Made by a program: the position numbers and the translations under genes. Under the pieces are notes generated by a model. It was given only the letters and a program-made list of their open reading frames with translations, ran no database searches and was not told the origin of the DNA. A DNA stretch of 64,000 nt from Cerina sp048266425 (GTDB lineage Bacteria; Bacteroidota; Bacteroidia; Flavobacteriales; Flavobacteriaceae): assembly GCA_048266425.1 (NCBI GenBank), contig JBLWZN010000012.1, positions 20,349 to 84,348 of the forward strand, given 5' to 3'. Below, in pieces: positions 33,887-43,999 of the stretch (position 1 is its first letter; each line of letters starts with the position of its first letter).

Positions 33887-35956
33887 ATGAAATTTAAAAA
33901 ATCAGCTGTCCCCCGGCTCCGTGCCATGGGTCGGCCAAGATTCCCTTTCCATACTTTTGCGACTTTTTTATGCTTGCTTTCTTTCAAAATAAATTGGGCG
34001 CAGGAACAAAAAGTAAATATAACGCAAGACTCTATTTTGCCCATTAATTTGGAAGAGGTAATTCTTGTTTCCTTCCATAAAAGGTCCTTGGATAGTACCT
34101 ATATCTATAATCCGATGGCAACATTGGACGGTTATTTGCAGGCCTCCACAAAGGTAAATATGATCAAGAGAGGGGCGTATGCATGGGAACCAGTATTGAA
34201 CGATATGTCTTCCGAAAGGCTGTCCATCACTATTGATGGCATGCGTATTTTTGGGGCCTGTACGGACAAAATGGACCCCGTAACCTCTTATGTAGACGTT
34301 TCCAACTTGTCGGAAGCCCGAATTACTAGCGGGCAACAAGGTTCCGAGCAAGGGAATACCATCGGTGGGGCCATAGACCTTAAATTGGAGAAAAGCAACT
34401 TTAAGCCAACGGGATGGATAGGGGAAGTTAGGACCGGTGGTGAATTCAACAATGCAGCAATGATGCTGGGGGGCAAGGTAGATTACTCGGATGCGCGTTT
34501 TTATGTAGATACCGATATCATCTATAGAAAGGCGGATGACTATACCGCAGGTGGGGGTGATGAGGTGCCTTTTTCCCAATACGAGAAATACAATCTTTCT
34601 ACCAATGTGGGCATTAAAGTGGGCGATGGTAAAAAATTGTCCACCTCATTTATCTACGATGAGGCACGTGATGTGGGCTACCCAGCTTTGACGATGGATG
34701 TTTCTTTGGCCCGGGCTCTTATTGGATCGGCAAGTTGGTTCCAGGAACGCTTAGTTGGCAATTTCAGGAATTGGGAGACCAAATTGTACGCCAATACCAT
34801 AACGCACGTTATGGACGATACCGAGAGGCCCGATGTGCCCATGCATATGGACATGCCCGGATGGAGCGATACCTATGGCTATTATTCACAAGCTGGATTA
34901 AAGGTAGGAAGCCACAAATTTTTGGTAAAGTGGGACGGATTCTACAATAAATCCCTCGCAGAAATGACTATGTATCCCAGCGACTCCAACGAGAAGGCCA
35001 TGTATATGCTTACCTGGCCCGATGTACGTACCTTCAATTCGGGTCTTTATGCCGAGGACAATATAATCATTAATGAAAGCACCCTAAAATTATCTGCCCG
35101 CTTGGCATTTCAGAACAACTATGTGGCCAGTGAATTTGGGTTGAATAGCCTGCGTATTTTTTATCCGGATATGGCACAGGGCCAAAACCGTTTCCTTAAA
35201 AGTGTAGCGGCCCAATACCTGACAAAAATTTGGGAGCTGGAATTAACCGGTGGTCTTGCCTACGGCGATAGGGCCCCTTCGGTAACGGAAGGGTATGGGT
35301 TTTATCTCTTCAACAGTTTTGACAATTTTGATTATATCGGTGACCCCGATCTGAAAAATGAAAAATCCGTTGAGGGAAATGTTGGCTTGTCGATAGAAAA
35401 GGAAAGGATAAAATTTGGCTTGGAGGGCCATTATTTCCACATTAACGATTATATCCTTGGTGAGATTGATTCTTCGCTGAGCGCGATGACCTTAGGTGCG
35501 GATGGGGTCAAGGTCTATAACAATCTGGAGTACGCCACACTATACAATGCAACTTTCGATGCCGAGTATGAATTTACGACCCAATTAAAATTGTCGGGCA
35601 GTGTGTCCTACCATCGGGGCATGGACCAGGATGGCCGTAACCTGCCATTTATCAGTCCTTTGGCTTATGGGGCCAGCATTCGTTATGACCTTGGCATTTT
35701 TACAGGTTCGTTTTCCATGAACGGGGCCGGCAACCAGGTTAATTTCAACCCCGATTTTGGGGAGGACGAAACGGATGCTTACACCGTTTTCTCGTTAAAT
35801 CTGGGTAGGCGATTTTCTTTGAACGACAGCAGTTTTGATGTTGTGCTGGGTGTAGATAATATTTTTGACACCTACTATTCCACTTATTCGGACTGGAAAA
35901 ATATCCCCCGTATGGGCCGTAATTTTTTTATGACGGTGTCTTATGCGATCAACTAA
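33887..35956 (+). CDS. TonB-dependent outer-membrane receptor, OprC/NosA-like (copper)
   Basis: 689 residues. A signal peptide ends near NWAQE; the plug domain is about 60-180 and a beta-barrel runs to the terminal FFMTVSYAIN. In the plug, RIFGACTDKMDPVTSYV contains C-x3-M, the copper-binding pattern of OprC, and a Met/His patch (VPMHMDMPGW) lies in an extracellular-loop position. OprC/NosA-family receptors take up copper, needed for NosZ. The nos cluster starts 1.4 kb downstream on the same strand. Confidence 0.85.
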   Translation: MKFKKSAVPRLRAMGRPRFPFHTFATFLCLLSFKINWAQEQKVNITQDSILPINLEEVILVSFHKRSLDSTYIYNPMATLDGYLQASTKVNMIKRGAYAWEPVLNDMSSERLSITIDGMRIFGACTDKMDPVTSYVDVSNLSEARITSGQQGSEQGNTIGGAIDLKLEKSNFKPTGWIGEVRTGGEFNNAAMMLGGKVDYSDARFYVDTDIIYRKADDYTAGGGDEVPFSQYEKYNLSTNVGIKVGDGKKLSTSFIYDEARDVGYPALTMDVSLARALIGSASWFQERLVGNFRNWETKLYANTITHVMDDTERPDVPMHMDMPGWSDTYGYYSQAGLKVGSHKFLVKWDGFYNKSLAEMTMYPSDSNEKAMYMLTWPDVRTFNSGLYAEDNIIINESTLKLSARLAFQNNYVASEFGLNSLRIFYPDMAQGQNRFLKSVAAQYLTKIWELELTGGLAYGDRAPSVTEGYGFYLFNSFDNFDYIGDPDLKNEKSVEGNVGLSIEKERIKFGLEGHYFHINDYILGEIDSSLSAMTLGADGVKVYNNLEYATLYNATFDAEYEFTTQLKLSGSVSYHRGMDQDGRNLPFISPLAYGASIRYDLGIFTGSFSMNGAGNQVNFNPDFGEDETDAYTVFSLNLGRRFSLNDSSFDVVLGVDNIFDTYYSTYSDWKNIPRMGRNFFMTVSYAIN

Positions 35957-36170
35957 AAAATAGTATCAATCTTAAGAAGAACATGGAACATAGAACATAG
36001 ACAAAAAGACAAACGACAAAAGACCACAGACAAAGGAGCAAGGTAAATCGGAAATATCCCGAGATTAAATTATCATCCTATTTCTGTATTCAATTGCCTC
36101 TTTTCTTATCAATTCAAAAACAATCAAAAGATTCCCCTATTTAAGGGAATGAAAATTAAAATATTCAATT

Positions 36171-37025
36171 ATGGGAACAACAAAATTACTTTTAGCAACC
36201 TTTATTTTTTTACTTGGATTTACTTCGTGTTCCAGAAGTGATAATGGGGATCAAAAGGTGGAGGAAAATCCTTTGGCCGATTACAATCTGCTTAGCACTT
36301 TTACAGCCAATGGCCACGACCTGGAAATATATTCCGAAGAAGGGCAGTTTACCATTGGTTACAACGAGCTATTTATCCGAATCAAAGACGAGGCCACGGA
36401 TACCTATGTAAGGAACGCCGATATTTTATGGAAACCTTTAATGCACATGACGGGTATGATGCACGCTTGCCCCGCATCGGCCCTTAAAACCACTAGTGAT
36501 ACCTCGGTGTATAGTGGTTATTTGGTGTTCCAGATGCCTGGAAACACGGATGAATATTGGGATCTGACCTTTGATTATAATATAGGCGGACAGGATTTTA
36601 GCACATCGGAACGTATCGAGGTCAATTCTCCAGCCGATGGCAAAAGAAGGGTCAATAGTTTTATGGGAAGCGATGATGCACGATATATCCTCGCTATGAT
36701 GCCCATAAAACCTAAGGAGGGGGTTAACGATTTTTCTGCTGTTTTGTTTAAAATGGAAAATATGATGGACTTTCCCGTTGCTCAAAATTACAGGATCAAG
36801 GTGGATCCAAGAATGCCGGGAATGGGCAATCACACCTCGCCGAACAATGCGGATCTTACCTTTGATGTCCCCACCGGCATTTACAAGGGCAAATTGAACT
36901 TCACGATGACCGGTTATTGGAAAATAAGCCTAAAGCTCGAAAACGAAAGCGGTGTACTAATAAAAGGGGAAGATATCACAGGCGAAAACGAAAGCAGTAA
37001 CTTGTATTTTGAAATTGAGTTTTAA
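36171..37025 (+). CDS. Met/His-rich lipoprotein with two FixH/YtkA-like domains
   Basis: 284 residues. Lipobox in LLGFTSCSRS. Two similar beta-sandwich halves follow: residues about 45-155 with LMHMTGMMHACP and a closing GNTDEYWDLTFDY, and about 165-280 with RMPGMGNHTSPNN and MTGYWKISLKL. Each Met/His run sits in the same place of its domain, as expected for extracytoplasmic copper-binding FixH/YtkA-like proteins. It follows the putative copper receptor and precedes the nos genes, so it probably carries copper or senses it. Confidence 0.7.
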   Translation: MGTTKLLLATFIFLLGFTSCSRSDNGDQKVEENPLADYNLLSTFTANGHDLEIYSEEGQFTIGYNELFIRIKDEATDTYVRNADILWKPLMHMTGMMHACPASALKTTSDTSVYSGYLVFQMPGNTDEYWDLTFDYNIGGQDFSTSERIEVNSPADGKRRVNSFMGSDDARYILAMMPIKPKEGVNDFSAVLFKMENMMDFPVAQNYRIKVDPRMPGMGNHTSPNNADLTFDVPTGIYKGKLNFTMTGYWKISLKLENESGVLIKGEDITGENESSNLYFEIEF

Positions 37026-37054
37026 AACATAATCCTAAAATCCTAGGCTATAAT

Positions 37055-37083
37055 AACCATCCCTCATCCGGATGGTTTTTTTG
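37055..37083 (+). terminator. Rho-independent terminator
   Basis: Perfect 8-bp stem AACCATCC / GGATGGTT, 7-base loop, then T7. It separates the copper locus from the nos cluster. Bases 37084-37289 show no gene. Confidence 0.88.
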
Positions 37084-37289
37084 TTTCATTTTTGGATCGC
37101 ACACCTTCTTGTTCTGGCAAGGAAAGCAATCCTGACGAAACTATCAGCAAGAGGTCGCCTCCCTCCCAAAATCCAATCCTCATATGATTTTGGTCGGGGA
37201 TTACTTTTCAGATAGAAATGGGTAAATCCCTACAGTTGAAAATACATTTTAATTAGGAACAAGGGTAGGTCGGGATTTTTTTGTCGTAC

Positions 37290-37333
37290 ATGATTAATAT
37301 CATGTTATGCGTTCGTCTTAGCCTATATTTTTG
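37290..37333 (+). promoter_or_regulatory. FNR-type box and perfect -7 element for the nos cluster
   Basis: Box ATGATTAATATCAT (37290-37303), 22 bp, TATTTTTG (37326-37333). The start near 37338 is 57 bases before the cytochrome c ATG. This is the only such box between 33.1 and 48 kb, so it should drive the whole cluster. Confidence 0.8.
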
Positions 37334-37394
37334 TGGCATTAAATACTAAATTGAGTATTTAAGTAAATGTATTAATCAATAAAATAAAATAAAA

Positions 37395-37898
37395 ATGAAA
37401 ACCGGAATTAAAAGTGTTGCATTACTGTTCTCCCTACTACTCATGGCCTGCGGAGGAAAGGAAGGGAAAAAGGAGGGCTCTAGCGTTGAACGCGCAAAAA
37501 CCACCACTGAAAAGCCAGCGGAGGCCCCTGCTGCAGATGCCACACCAGCATCGCAAAGAATCAATCTCACGGACAAAGGTATCGGACCGATAAAATCCGT
37601 AACCCTAGCTCCCGAAATTGATCAAGCCCTCGCCGCAAAGGGAAAGGAAACCTACGACCAAATGTGTATGGCCTGTCACAAGCCCGACAAGAAATTTATT
37701 GGTCCAGCTCCAAAAGGCATTCTTGAAAGACGTACCCCGGAATGGGTTATGAACATGATTTTGAACCCTGAGGTCATGATCAAGGAGGATCCCTTGGCCA
37801 AGGACCTGCTACAAGAATTCAATGGTGCGCCTATGGCAAATCAACACCTGACCGAAGAGCAGGCAAGGGCGGTACTCGAGTACTTTAGAACTCTTTAA
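37395..37898 (+). CDS. monoheme cytochrome c lipoprotein, first gene of nos cluster
   Basis: 167 residues. Lipobox LLLMACGG, an Ala/Pro/Glu-rich linker (about 25-60), then a class I cytochrome c domain with heme motif CMACHK (about residue 93), axial-ligand region GAPMANQHL and a C-terminal helix ARAVLEYFRTL. It probably donates electrons to NosZ in the periplasm, in place of the cytochromes of other nos clusters. It is co-directional with the next genes; the gap is 24 bases. Confidence 0.9.
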   Translation: MKTGIKSVALLFSLLLMACGGKEGKKEGSSVERAKTTTEKPAEAPAADATPASQRINLTDKGIGPIKSVTLAPEIDQALAAKGKETYDQMCMACHKPDKKFIGPAPKGILERRTPEWVMNMILNPEVMIKEDPLAKDLLQEFNGAPMANQHLTEEQARAVLEYFRTL

Positions 37899-37922
37899 AA
37901 TCAACAAACTAAAACTGGTCAT

Positions 37923-38501
37923 ATGAAATCAATATATAATCCCAGAGTGATTTTTGGACTCTTTTTAACGATGGTTTTTATAATTAGCTGCAAAAACGAA
38001 ACCAAATCGGAGAATTCCAATTTATCCACAAGCACAGCTTCGGAAACACAAAAGACCGGCCAAGCCTTTATAAAGGATGATGAATCGGCACCCAATGTGC
38101 TCCAAATCGCAATTGGATCTCCCGATCATACCACATTGGTAGCTGCGGTACAGGCTGCAAATTTGGAAAATTCATTGGTAAATGCCGGACCCTTAATGGT
38201 ATTTGCACCTACAAACGAGGCCTTTTCCGCCCTGCCTGCAGGTACCGTGGAGGACTTGTTAAAGCCCGAAAACAAAGCGGCTTTGGCCAATATTTTAAAA
38301 TACCATGTTACCCCTGGAAATTACAGCAAGGAATTTTTAAAGAAATTTAAAAAACTGGGGCAAGCCAACAGTCAAGACGTAATGATCGAGGTAAAGGGCG
38401 ATGACGTTTATGTTGGCGATGCCTTGATAATTGCCAGCATCCCGGCAGGTAACGGTATAGTCCACGTAATCGACAAAGTATTGCTGCCCCCATCAGAGTA
38501 A
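37923..38501 (+). CDS. fasciclin (FAS1) domain lipoprotein
   Basis: 192 residues. Lipobox MVFIISCKN, then a short Ser/Thr-rich linker and one FAS1 domain (about 60-190) with the conserved blocks VFAPTNEAFSALPAG, ILKYHVTPG and GIVHVIDKVLLPP. FAS1 proteins are surface or periplasmic adhesion or assembly factors. A fasciclin gene beside nosZ recurs, to my knowledge, in Bacteroidota nos clusters; its task there is unknown. It lies between the cytochrome and nosZ in one transcription unit. Confidence 0.88.
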   Translation: MKSIYNPRVIFGLFLTMVFIISCKNETKSENSNLSTSTASETQKTGQAFIKDDESAPNVLQIAIGSPDHTTLVAAVQAANLENSLVNAGPLMVFAPTNEAFSALPAGTVEDLLKPENKAALANILKYHVTPGNYSKEFLKKFKKLGQANSQDVMIEVKGDDVYVGDALIIASIPAGNGIVHVIDKVLLPPSE

Positions 38502-38538
38502 TTGCAACTAAATTTTATATAAATTAAATCTTGAAATA

Positions 38539-40494
38539 ATGAAAAGAACAACTTATTTATCCTTAACGCTTATGGCCCTTGCCACGGTATTTACTAGCTG
38601 CACGGACCAGGGCAAAAAGTCGAATGGCGCCCTGACCTCCAATGCGGCGGAGAGGGTTTATGTCCCGCCCGGGCAATACGACGAATTTTATGGCTTCCTT
38701 TCCGGTGGTTTCAGCGGACAGTTGGGAGTCTACGGGATTCCTTCCGGCAGGCTCTTAAAAGTGGTCCCAGTGTTTTCACAGGACCCTGAAAAGGCATACG
38801 GTTACAACGAGGAGACCAAGCCTATGTTGAACACTACCCACGGTTTTATCCCCTGGGACGATACCCACCACCCCGATGTGTCCCAGACCAAAGGAGTGCT
38901 AGACGGACGCTGGATCTTTATGAACGCGAACAATACCCCAAGGGTGGCCCGGATAGACCTCACTACTTTTGAAACCGCGGAAATTATGGAAATTCCCAAC
39001 AGTGCTGGAAACCATAATTCCGCCTTTGTTACGGAGAACACCGAATATGTGGTTGCCGGTACGCGTTTTTCCGTTCCCATTCCCCAAAGGGATATGCCCA
39101 TAAAGGATTATAAGGGCAACTTTAAGGCGAGCCTTTCGTTTCTCAGCGTTGATCCGGACAACGGCCATATGGATCTTTCCTTTCAAATAAGACTGCCCGG
39201 GTTCAATTATGACCTGGCACACCCTGGAAGGGATAAATCCCATGGCTGGATTTTTATCACTACGTATAATACGGAAGAGGCCCACACCCTGCAAGAGGTC
39301 AATTCCTCACAGAACGATAAGGATTTTATAGCCGCTGTAAACTGGAAAAAAGCGGAGGAGTATATCAAAGCAGGCAAGTTCACCACCGAGGCTACCGAAT
39401 ATGCCCATAATATTTACGATGAAGAGACCCATACAGCCACCTCTACCATCAAGAAAGAAGTGCGTGTATTGGAAGCTTCCGAGCTGCCTGGCTTAGTGTA
39501 CTTTCTACCCACTCCTAAATCTCCCCACGGTTGTGATGTAGATCCTACAGGGGAGTATATTGTAGGTAACGGAAAGCTTTCTGCGGATTTGACCGTGCAT
39601 TCCTTTACAAAAATGTTGAATGCCATTGAGAACAAAAAGTTTGATGGCGAGGCCTATGGTATCCCGATCTTAAATTTCGAGGATGTTCTTGGCGGAACGG
39701 TAAAACAGCCCGGTCTTGGACCATTGCACACTGAATTTGACGATAAGGGCAATGCCTATACTACGTTCTTTATATCTTCCGAGGTCGTAAAATGGAAAGT
39801 GGGCACCTGGGAGATTATAGACAGGAAACCTACCTACTATTCACCGGGCCACTTGAGCATTCCTGGAGGAAACTCTCAAAAACCATGGGGGAAATACCTA
39901 TTGGCAATGAACAAGATTACCAAGGACCGCTATCTACCCACAGGACCTGAACTGACACAGTCCGCCCAGTTGTATGATATAACCGGCGATAAAATGGTGC
40001 TTCTTTCAGATTTTCCAACGATCGGGGAGCCACATTACGCCTCAATGGTCCCTGCAGAGCTTATACAGCCAAAATCTAAAAAGATCTATAATCTGGAAGA
40101 GAACAAACATGCCCATGCGGCAACAAGGGATTCGGAGGTCAGGATAGAACGCAACGGAAAAGAAGTGCATGTATATATGACCATGATCCGCAGCCACCTG
40201 AACCCGGACAACATTGAAGGGATCAAAGTAGGCGATAAAGTGTACTTCCATTTAACCAATTTGGAACAGGACTTTGACGTACCCCATGGTTTTGCAATGA
40301 TGGGTGCCGAGAATTCCGAGCTGTTGGTTATGCCGGGGCAGACCGAGACCATGGTGTGGTATCCCAAGAAAGTAGGGGTATGGCCGTTCTACTGTTCGGA
40401 CTTCTGTTCTGCATTGCACCAGGAAATGTCAGGATATGTTCGCGTATCTCCTGCAGATTCCGATATAGAACTTTCCTGGTCTTTGGGCGATTAA
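38539..40494 (+). CDS. nosZ: nitrous oxide reductase, Sec-dependent (clade II) type
   Basis: 651 residues, periplasmic multicopper enzyme reducing N2O to N2. The signal is Sec/lipoprotein-like (LATVFTSCTDQ) without a twin-arginine motif, which marks clade II. The seven-bladed propeller supplies CuZ histidines (DDTHHPDVS, AGNHNSAF, DKSHGW, SPHGCDVDPTG, LHTEFDDKG, GEPHYA). The C-terminal cupredoxin has the CuA site WPFYCSDFCSALHQEMSG. A strong terminator follows it. It is the main enzyme of this region. Confidence 0.97.
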   Translation: MKRTTYLSLTLMALATVFTSCTDQGKKSNGALTSNAAERVYVPPGQYDEFYGFLSGGFSGQLGVYGIPSGRLLKVVPVFSQDPEKAYGYNEETKPMLNTTHGFIPWDDTHHPDVSQTKGVLDGRWIFMNANNTPRVARIDLTTFETAEIMEIPNSAGNHNSAFVTENTEYVVAGTRFSVPIPQRDMPIKDYKGNFKASLSFLSVDPDNGHMDLSFQIRLPGFNYDLAHPGRDKSHGWIFITTYNTEEAHTLQEVNSSQNDKDFIAAVNWKKAEEYIKAGKFTTEATEYAHNIYDEETHTATSTIKKEVRVLEASELPGLVYFLPTPKSPHGCDVDPTGEYIVGNGKLSADLTVHSFTKMLNAIENKKFDGEAYGIPILNFEDVLGGTVKQPGLGPLHTEFDDKGNAYTTFFISSEVVKWKVGTWEIIDRKPTYYSPGHLSIPGGNSQKPWGKYLLAMNKITKDRYLPTGPELTQSAQLYDITGDKMVLLSDFPTIGEPHYASMVPAELIQPKSKKIYNLEENKHAHAATRDSEVRIERNGKEVHVYMTMIRSHLNPDNIEGIKVGDKVYFHLTNLEQDFDVPHGFAMMGAENSELLVMPGQTETMVWYPKKVGVWPFYCSDFCSALHQEMSGYVRVSPADSDIELSWSLGD

Positions 40495-40527
40495 TTTATA
40501 ATCTGAATTAGTCTCCTTTATAAAAAT

Positions 40528-40562
40528 AAGCGGGCCGGTCTTCCGACACCGGCCCGCTTTTT
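40528..40562 (+). terminator. Rho-independent terminator after nosZ
   Basis: 12-bp perfect GC-rich stem (40528-40539 with 40548-40559), 8-base loop, T5. Its place inside the nos cluster suggests partial termination, so that nosZ mRNA exceeds that of the assembly genes. Another structured segment (40584-40640, GCATTA/TAATGC and GCCT/AGGC hairpins) follows. Confidence 0.88.
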
Positions 40563-40583
40563 AATTGAATAAGGATTTATAAA

Positions 40584-40600
40584 ATGAAACGAGCATTAAG
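40584..40600 (+). repeat. 17-base repeat, second copy at 33079-33095
   Basis: ATGAAACGAGCATTAAG occurs identically at 33079-33095 and here, each time opening a GCATTA...TAATGC hairpin in the leader of a gene tied to the nos/copper loci. Reading frames from the ATGs stop after 17 and 8 codons, so a coding role is unlikely. Confidence 0.5.
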
Positions 40601-40698
40601 TCCCGAATAGTTGGATAATAATGCGAGCGCCTTGCGGTTGTAGGCGTTCCCAACCCAAATTTATTAGTTATTTTTAAATAATTAAAACATCTAAACGC

Positions 40699-41292
40699 AT
40701 GAAAAAATCACGTATCATTATGATAGTGGGCGCTTTGGTACCCCTGCTGCTCTTTGTTTTTCCACTTTGGAAAATAACCTTGGAAGCACCGCAGTATCCC
40801 ATTCCGTTGGGAATGCATATCTATATAAATGATTTTAAGGATGCCAATCCACACGACATTAAGAATATCAACCTAATGAACCACTACGTGGGCATGAAGT
40901 ATATTCCAGATGCCATTCCAGAGTTTAAGATATTTCCTTATGGCATCATTATTACCACAGTTATCGGACTGATCGTTGGTTTTATCGGAAACCATAAATG
41001 GTATCTGTATTGGTTTATAATGATGGTCCTTGTAAGTACGGCCGGCCTCATTGATTTTTATATTTGGGAGCACGATTATGGCCATAACCTTGATCCCAAT
41101 GCAATATTAAAATTCACGAACGAAGATGGGACGCCTATGGGTTTTCAGCCTCCATTTTTCGGAACTAAACATATTTTAAACTTTGTAGCACATTCCTATC
41201 CACGTTTGGGGGCTTATTGCCTTGCGCTGGGAATTGCCCTTGGTCTGGGTGCCTATCTGGTAGGGAGGAAGGAAATCAAGGCCAAAGCATAA
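40699..41292 (+). CDS. four-TM membrane protein of the nos cluster
   Basis: 197 residues with hydrophobic segments at about 6-24, 77-95, 100-118 and 170-190, and a periplasmic-type loop rich in His/Asp (MHIYINDFKDANPHDIKNIN, NHYVGMKYIP). Its place right after nosZ matches the polytopic NosB-like proteins of clade II nos clusters, whose role in N2O reduction is not settled. Homology to NosB is assumed from position and topology, not shown. It is translated before nosL. Confidence 0.7.
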   Translation: MKKSRIIMIVGALVPLLLFVFPLWKITLEAPQYPIPLGMHIYINDFKDANPHDIKNINLMNHYVGMKYIPDAIPEFKIFPYGIIITTVIGLIVGFIGNHKWYLYWFIMMVLVSTAGLIDFYIWEHDYGHNLDPNAILKFTNEDGTPMGFQPPFFGTKHILNFVAHSYPRLGAYCLALGIALGLGAYLVGRKEIKAKA

Positions 41293-41376
41293 AAGCTTAA
41301 GGATCGAACAATTTTTATGGAGGTGGAAAAAGATTGCCGATATAAAATAGGAAGTAAATGAATAATATTCAGAAGA

Positions 41377-41805
41377 ATGAAAACACAAATTGCTTTTTTT
41401 GCCCTGTTGATGCTAATCTTTGGTTCCTGCAAAGTAAGTCCGGAGCCCATAAATTATGGCTCCGATGTCTGCCACTACTGCAGTATGACGATTGTGGACA
41501 AACAACACGCGGCAGAATATGTCACCAAAAAGGGCAGGGCCTTTAAGTTCGATTCCATTGAATGTATGATAAACGGGCTGACGGAGGTCGATAGAACCGA
41601 GATTTCGCTCTATCTTGTAAATGATTACGGGTTGCCTGGCGAATTGATCGACGCTTCCAAGGCCACCTTTCTCGTCAGTAAAAATATTCCTAGCCCAATG
41701 GGTGCGTTTCTCTCCGCCTTTGGCAACCACGAACATGCCAAACTGGTTCAGGAAGAGCAAAGTGGGCAATTATTCGGTTGGGAAGAATTACCCGAACGTT
41801 TGTAA
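41377..41805 (+). CDS. nosL: NosL copper chaperone lipoprotein
   Basis: 142 residues. Lipobox MLIFGSCKV, then YGSDVCHYCSMTIVDKQHAAEYVTKKG: the C-x2-C-x-M pattern is the NosL Cu(I) site. The later KATFLVSKNIPSPMG segment is also typical. It delivers copper to apo-NosZ in the periplasm. It lies 84 bases after the membrane protein and 88 before nosD, all in one direction. Confidence 0.92.
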   Translation: MKTQIAFFALLMLIFGSCKVSPEPINYGSDVCHYCSMTIVDKQHAAEYVTKKGRAFKFDSIECMINGLTEVDRTEISLYLVNDYGLPGELIDASKATFLVSKNIPSPMGAFLSAFGNHEHAKLVQEEQSGQLFGWEELPERL

Positions 41806-41893
41806 AATCGGATAAATGATCCACGAAAGATAAGCGGAAAGCAGTTGATTTAATGACTCCTTAATTCTGTAACCGGACAACCCAAAAACTATA

Positions 41894-43147
41894 ATGCGAT
41901 ATTCGTTTGCACTTTTACTTCTCCTCTTTATTTCAACTGCTAATAATCTTCGAGCGGAAACGATTACCGTTTGTTCTACCTGTGAAATAAAGACCATCAA
42001 GGAAGCAATAGAACATGCTTCCGATTTTGATACCCTATTGATCAAAACAGGGACGTATAGGGAATTTAATATTCGAATAGAAAAACCCTTGACCCTCATT
42101 GGGGAAGGTCTCCCGGTGATCGATGGGGAGGATAGGGGCGAAATTATAACCATAGTTGCAGACAATGTCACTTTGGACGGAATAAAGGTAATCAACGTCG
42201 GCACCAGCTATACCACAGATTATGCTGCAATTCGATTGATTAAATGCAGGGATTTTGTGATTAGGAATGTGGTGCTGGAAAGCCTTTTTTTTGGAATTTA
42301 CCTGGAAAAGGCGTCCCACGGCAAGATTTTGAACAATAGGATAAAAGGAGATGCAGTAGATGAATTTGGATCGGGTAACGGAATTCATCTGTGGTACGCC
42401 AAAAATATTGAGATTATCGGTAACGATATACAGCATGTTAGGGACGGTATCTATTTTGAATTCGCCGATAATTGTATCATCAAGGACAACTATAGCCATA
42501 ACAATATACGATACGGGCTACATTTTATGTTCTCCAATCACGATGTATATGAGGGCAATACCTTTGAAAAGAATGGGGCCGGAGTGGCGGTAATGTTCTC
42601 TAAATTTATCAATATGTACAACAATACTTTTAAAAATAATTGGGGAACAGCCTCTTATGGGCTCTTGCTCAAGGAGATCAACGATGCCGAAATTATTGGC
42701 AATCTCTTTGAAGAGAACACCATTGGCATCAATATAGAAGGTACAAACAGGATTGCGTACCGCGATAATAATTTTATTGGGAACGGTTGGGCCCTTAAGG
42801 TTCGCGGAGCCGTATATACCAATTCTTTTATCGGCAACAATTTTTTATACAATTCGTTTGATCTGTCGTACAACAGCAACCTGAACGATAACGTTTTTGA
42901 TAAGAATTATTGGAGTGGATATACCGGCTATGATTTAGATAAGGACGGAATTGGGGATGTTCCCTATAGGCCTGTGAAATTATTTTCCTATATAGTGAAC
43001 CGCACCCCGGAGACCATAGTGCTTTTGCGCAGCCTTTTTATGGATATTATAGATTTCTCCGAAAAAGTGTCCCCGGTCTTTACCCCGGATAATTTAATGG
43101 ATGCCAATCCGGTGATGAAGAAAATAAGTGTAGGGCCAAGAACATAG
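41894..43147 (+). CDS. nosD: NosD, copper-site maturation protein
   Basis: 417 residues with a signal peptide (cleavage after NNLRAE). The body is a right-handed parallel beta-helix of carbohydrate-binding/sugar-hydrolase (CASH) repeats: GIYLEKASHGKILNNRIKG, GIHLWYAKNIEIIGNDI, GVAVMFSKFINMYNNTF and similar turns. Periplasmic NosD works with the NosFY ABC transporter to build the CuZ cluster. The order D-F-Y follows. No nosR is present, usual for this clade. Confidence 0.94.
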   Translation: MRYSFALLLLLFISTANNLRAETITVCSTCEIKTIKEAIEHASDFDTLLIKTGTYREFNIRIEKPLTLIGEGLPVIDGEDRGEIITIVADNVTLDGIKVINVGTSYTTDYAAIRLIKCRDFVIRNVVLESLFFGIYLEKASHGKILNNRIKGDAVDEFGSGNGIHLWYAKNIEIIGNDIQHVRDGIYFEFADNCIIKDNYSHNNIRYGLHFMFSNHDVYEGNTFEKNGAGVAVMFSKFINMYNNTFKNNWGTASYGLLLKEINDAEIIGNLFEENTIGINIEGTNRIAYRDNNFIGNGWALKVRGAVYTNSFIGNNFLYNSFDLSYNSNLNDNVFDKNYWSGYTGYDLDKDGIGDVPYRPVKLFSYIVNRTPETIVLLRSLFMDIIDFSEKVSPVFTPDNLMDANPVMKKISVGPRT

Positions 43148-43294
43148 AGCCAAGAACCAAGATTAAAGGATGCTATCCTAAAGGAACGATTTTTGACTCA
43201 TGGGGAATTTAAAAGTTCTTTAACCCGAATTTGTGAATCTTGGGGATCTAATAAACACTAAATACTGGTTACTAATTACTTTGTACTATAAAAA

Positions 43295-43999
43295 ATGATA
43301 GAAATACAAAACCTACATAAAAAATTTGGTAGTAACCAGGTCTTAACAGGATTGGATCTGGAAATTTCAGATGGCGGTATTTTTGCAATTCTGGGCCCCA
43401 ATGGGTCGGGGAAGACAACGCTTATCAAAAGTATTTTAGGAATGGTTATCCCAAACAAGGGCGTCATCCAAGTTCAAGGTCAAAACATCAAAAGTCACTG
43501 GGAGTATCGCCAACAAATCAATTATTTGCCTCAAATTGCGAACTTTCCCGGCAATCTTGCCGTAAAGGAACTTGTTCGGATGATCAAGGACCTACGGCAA
43601 AAACCAAGTGAAGAGGAAAAGTTGATCGACCTTTTTGGACTGAAGCCATTTTTGGATAAAAAGCTGGTAAACCTTTCCGGGGGAACCAAGCAAAAAGTAA
43701 ACCTTGTACTGACTTTTATGTTCGACAGTCCGTTGCTCATATTAGATGAACCGACCACTGGTTTAGATCCAGCCTCACATATAAAATTAAAGACCTTGAT
43801 CATGGAAGAGAAGGGCAAGGGAAAGACCATCCTGATCACTTCGCATATTATGCAGTTCGTTGAGGAGATGGCAGATGAGATCGTTTACCTGCTAGAGGGG
43901 AAGATCTATTTTAAGGGCAACATTGAACAATTGAAGACAAAGACCCAACAAACAAATTTTGAACGTGCCATCGCGGCCATATCCCAAGAAAATGTTTAA
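43295..43999 (+). CDS. nosF: NosF, ABC transporter ATPase
   Basis: 234 residues. Walker A LGPNGSGKTTLIK (about residue 35), Q-loop YLPQIANFPG, signature NLSGGTKQKVNL, Walker B PLLILDEPTTGLDP and switch His in LITSHIM. It powers the NosY membrane subunit in NosZ maturation. Its stop overlaps the nosY start by 8 bp. Confidence 0.94.
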   Translation: MIEIQNLHKKFGSNQVLTGLDLEISDGGIFAILGPNGSGKTTLIKSILGMVIPNKGVIQVQGQNIKSHWEYRQQINYLPQIANFPGNLAVKELVRMIKDLRQKPSEEEKLIDLFGLKPFLDKKLVNLSGGTKQKVNLVLTFMFDSPLLILDEPTTGLDPASHIKLKTLIMEEKGKGKTILITSHIMQFVEEMADEIVYLLEGKIYFKGNIEQLKTKTQQTNFERAIAAISQENV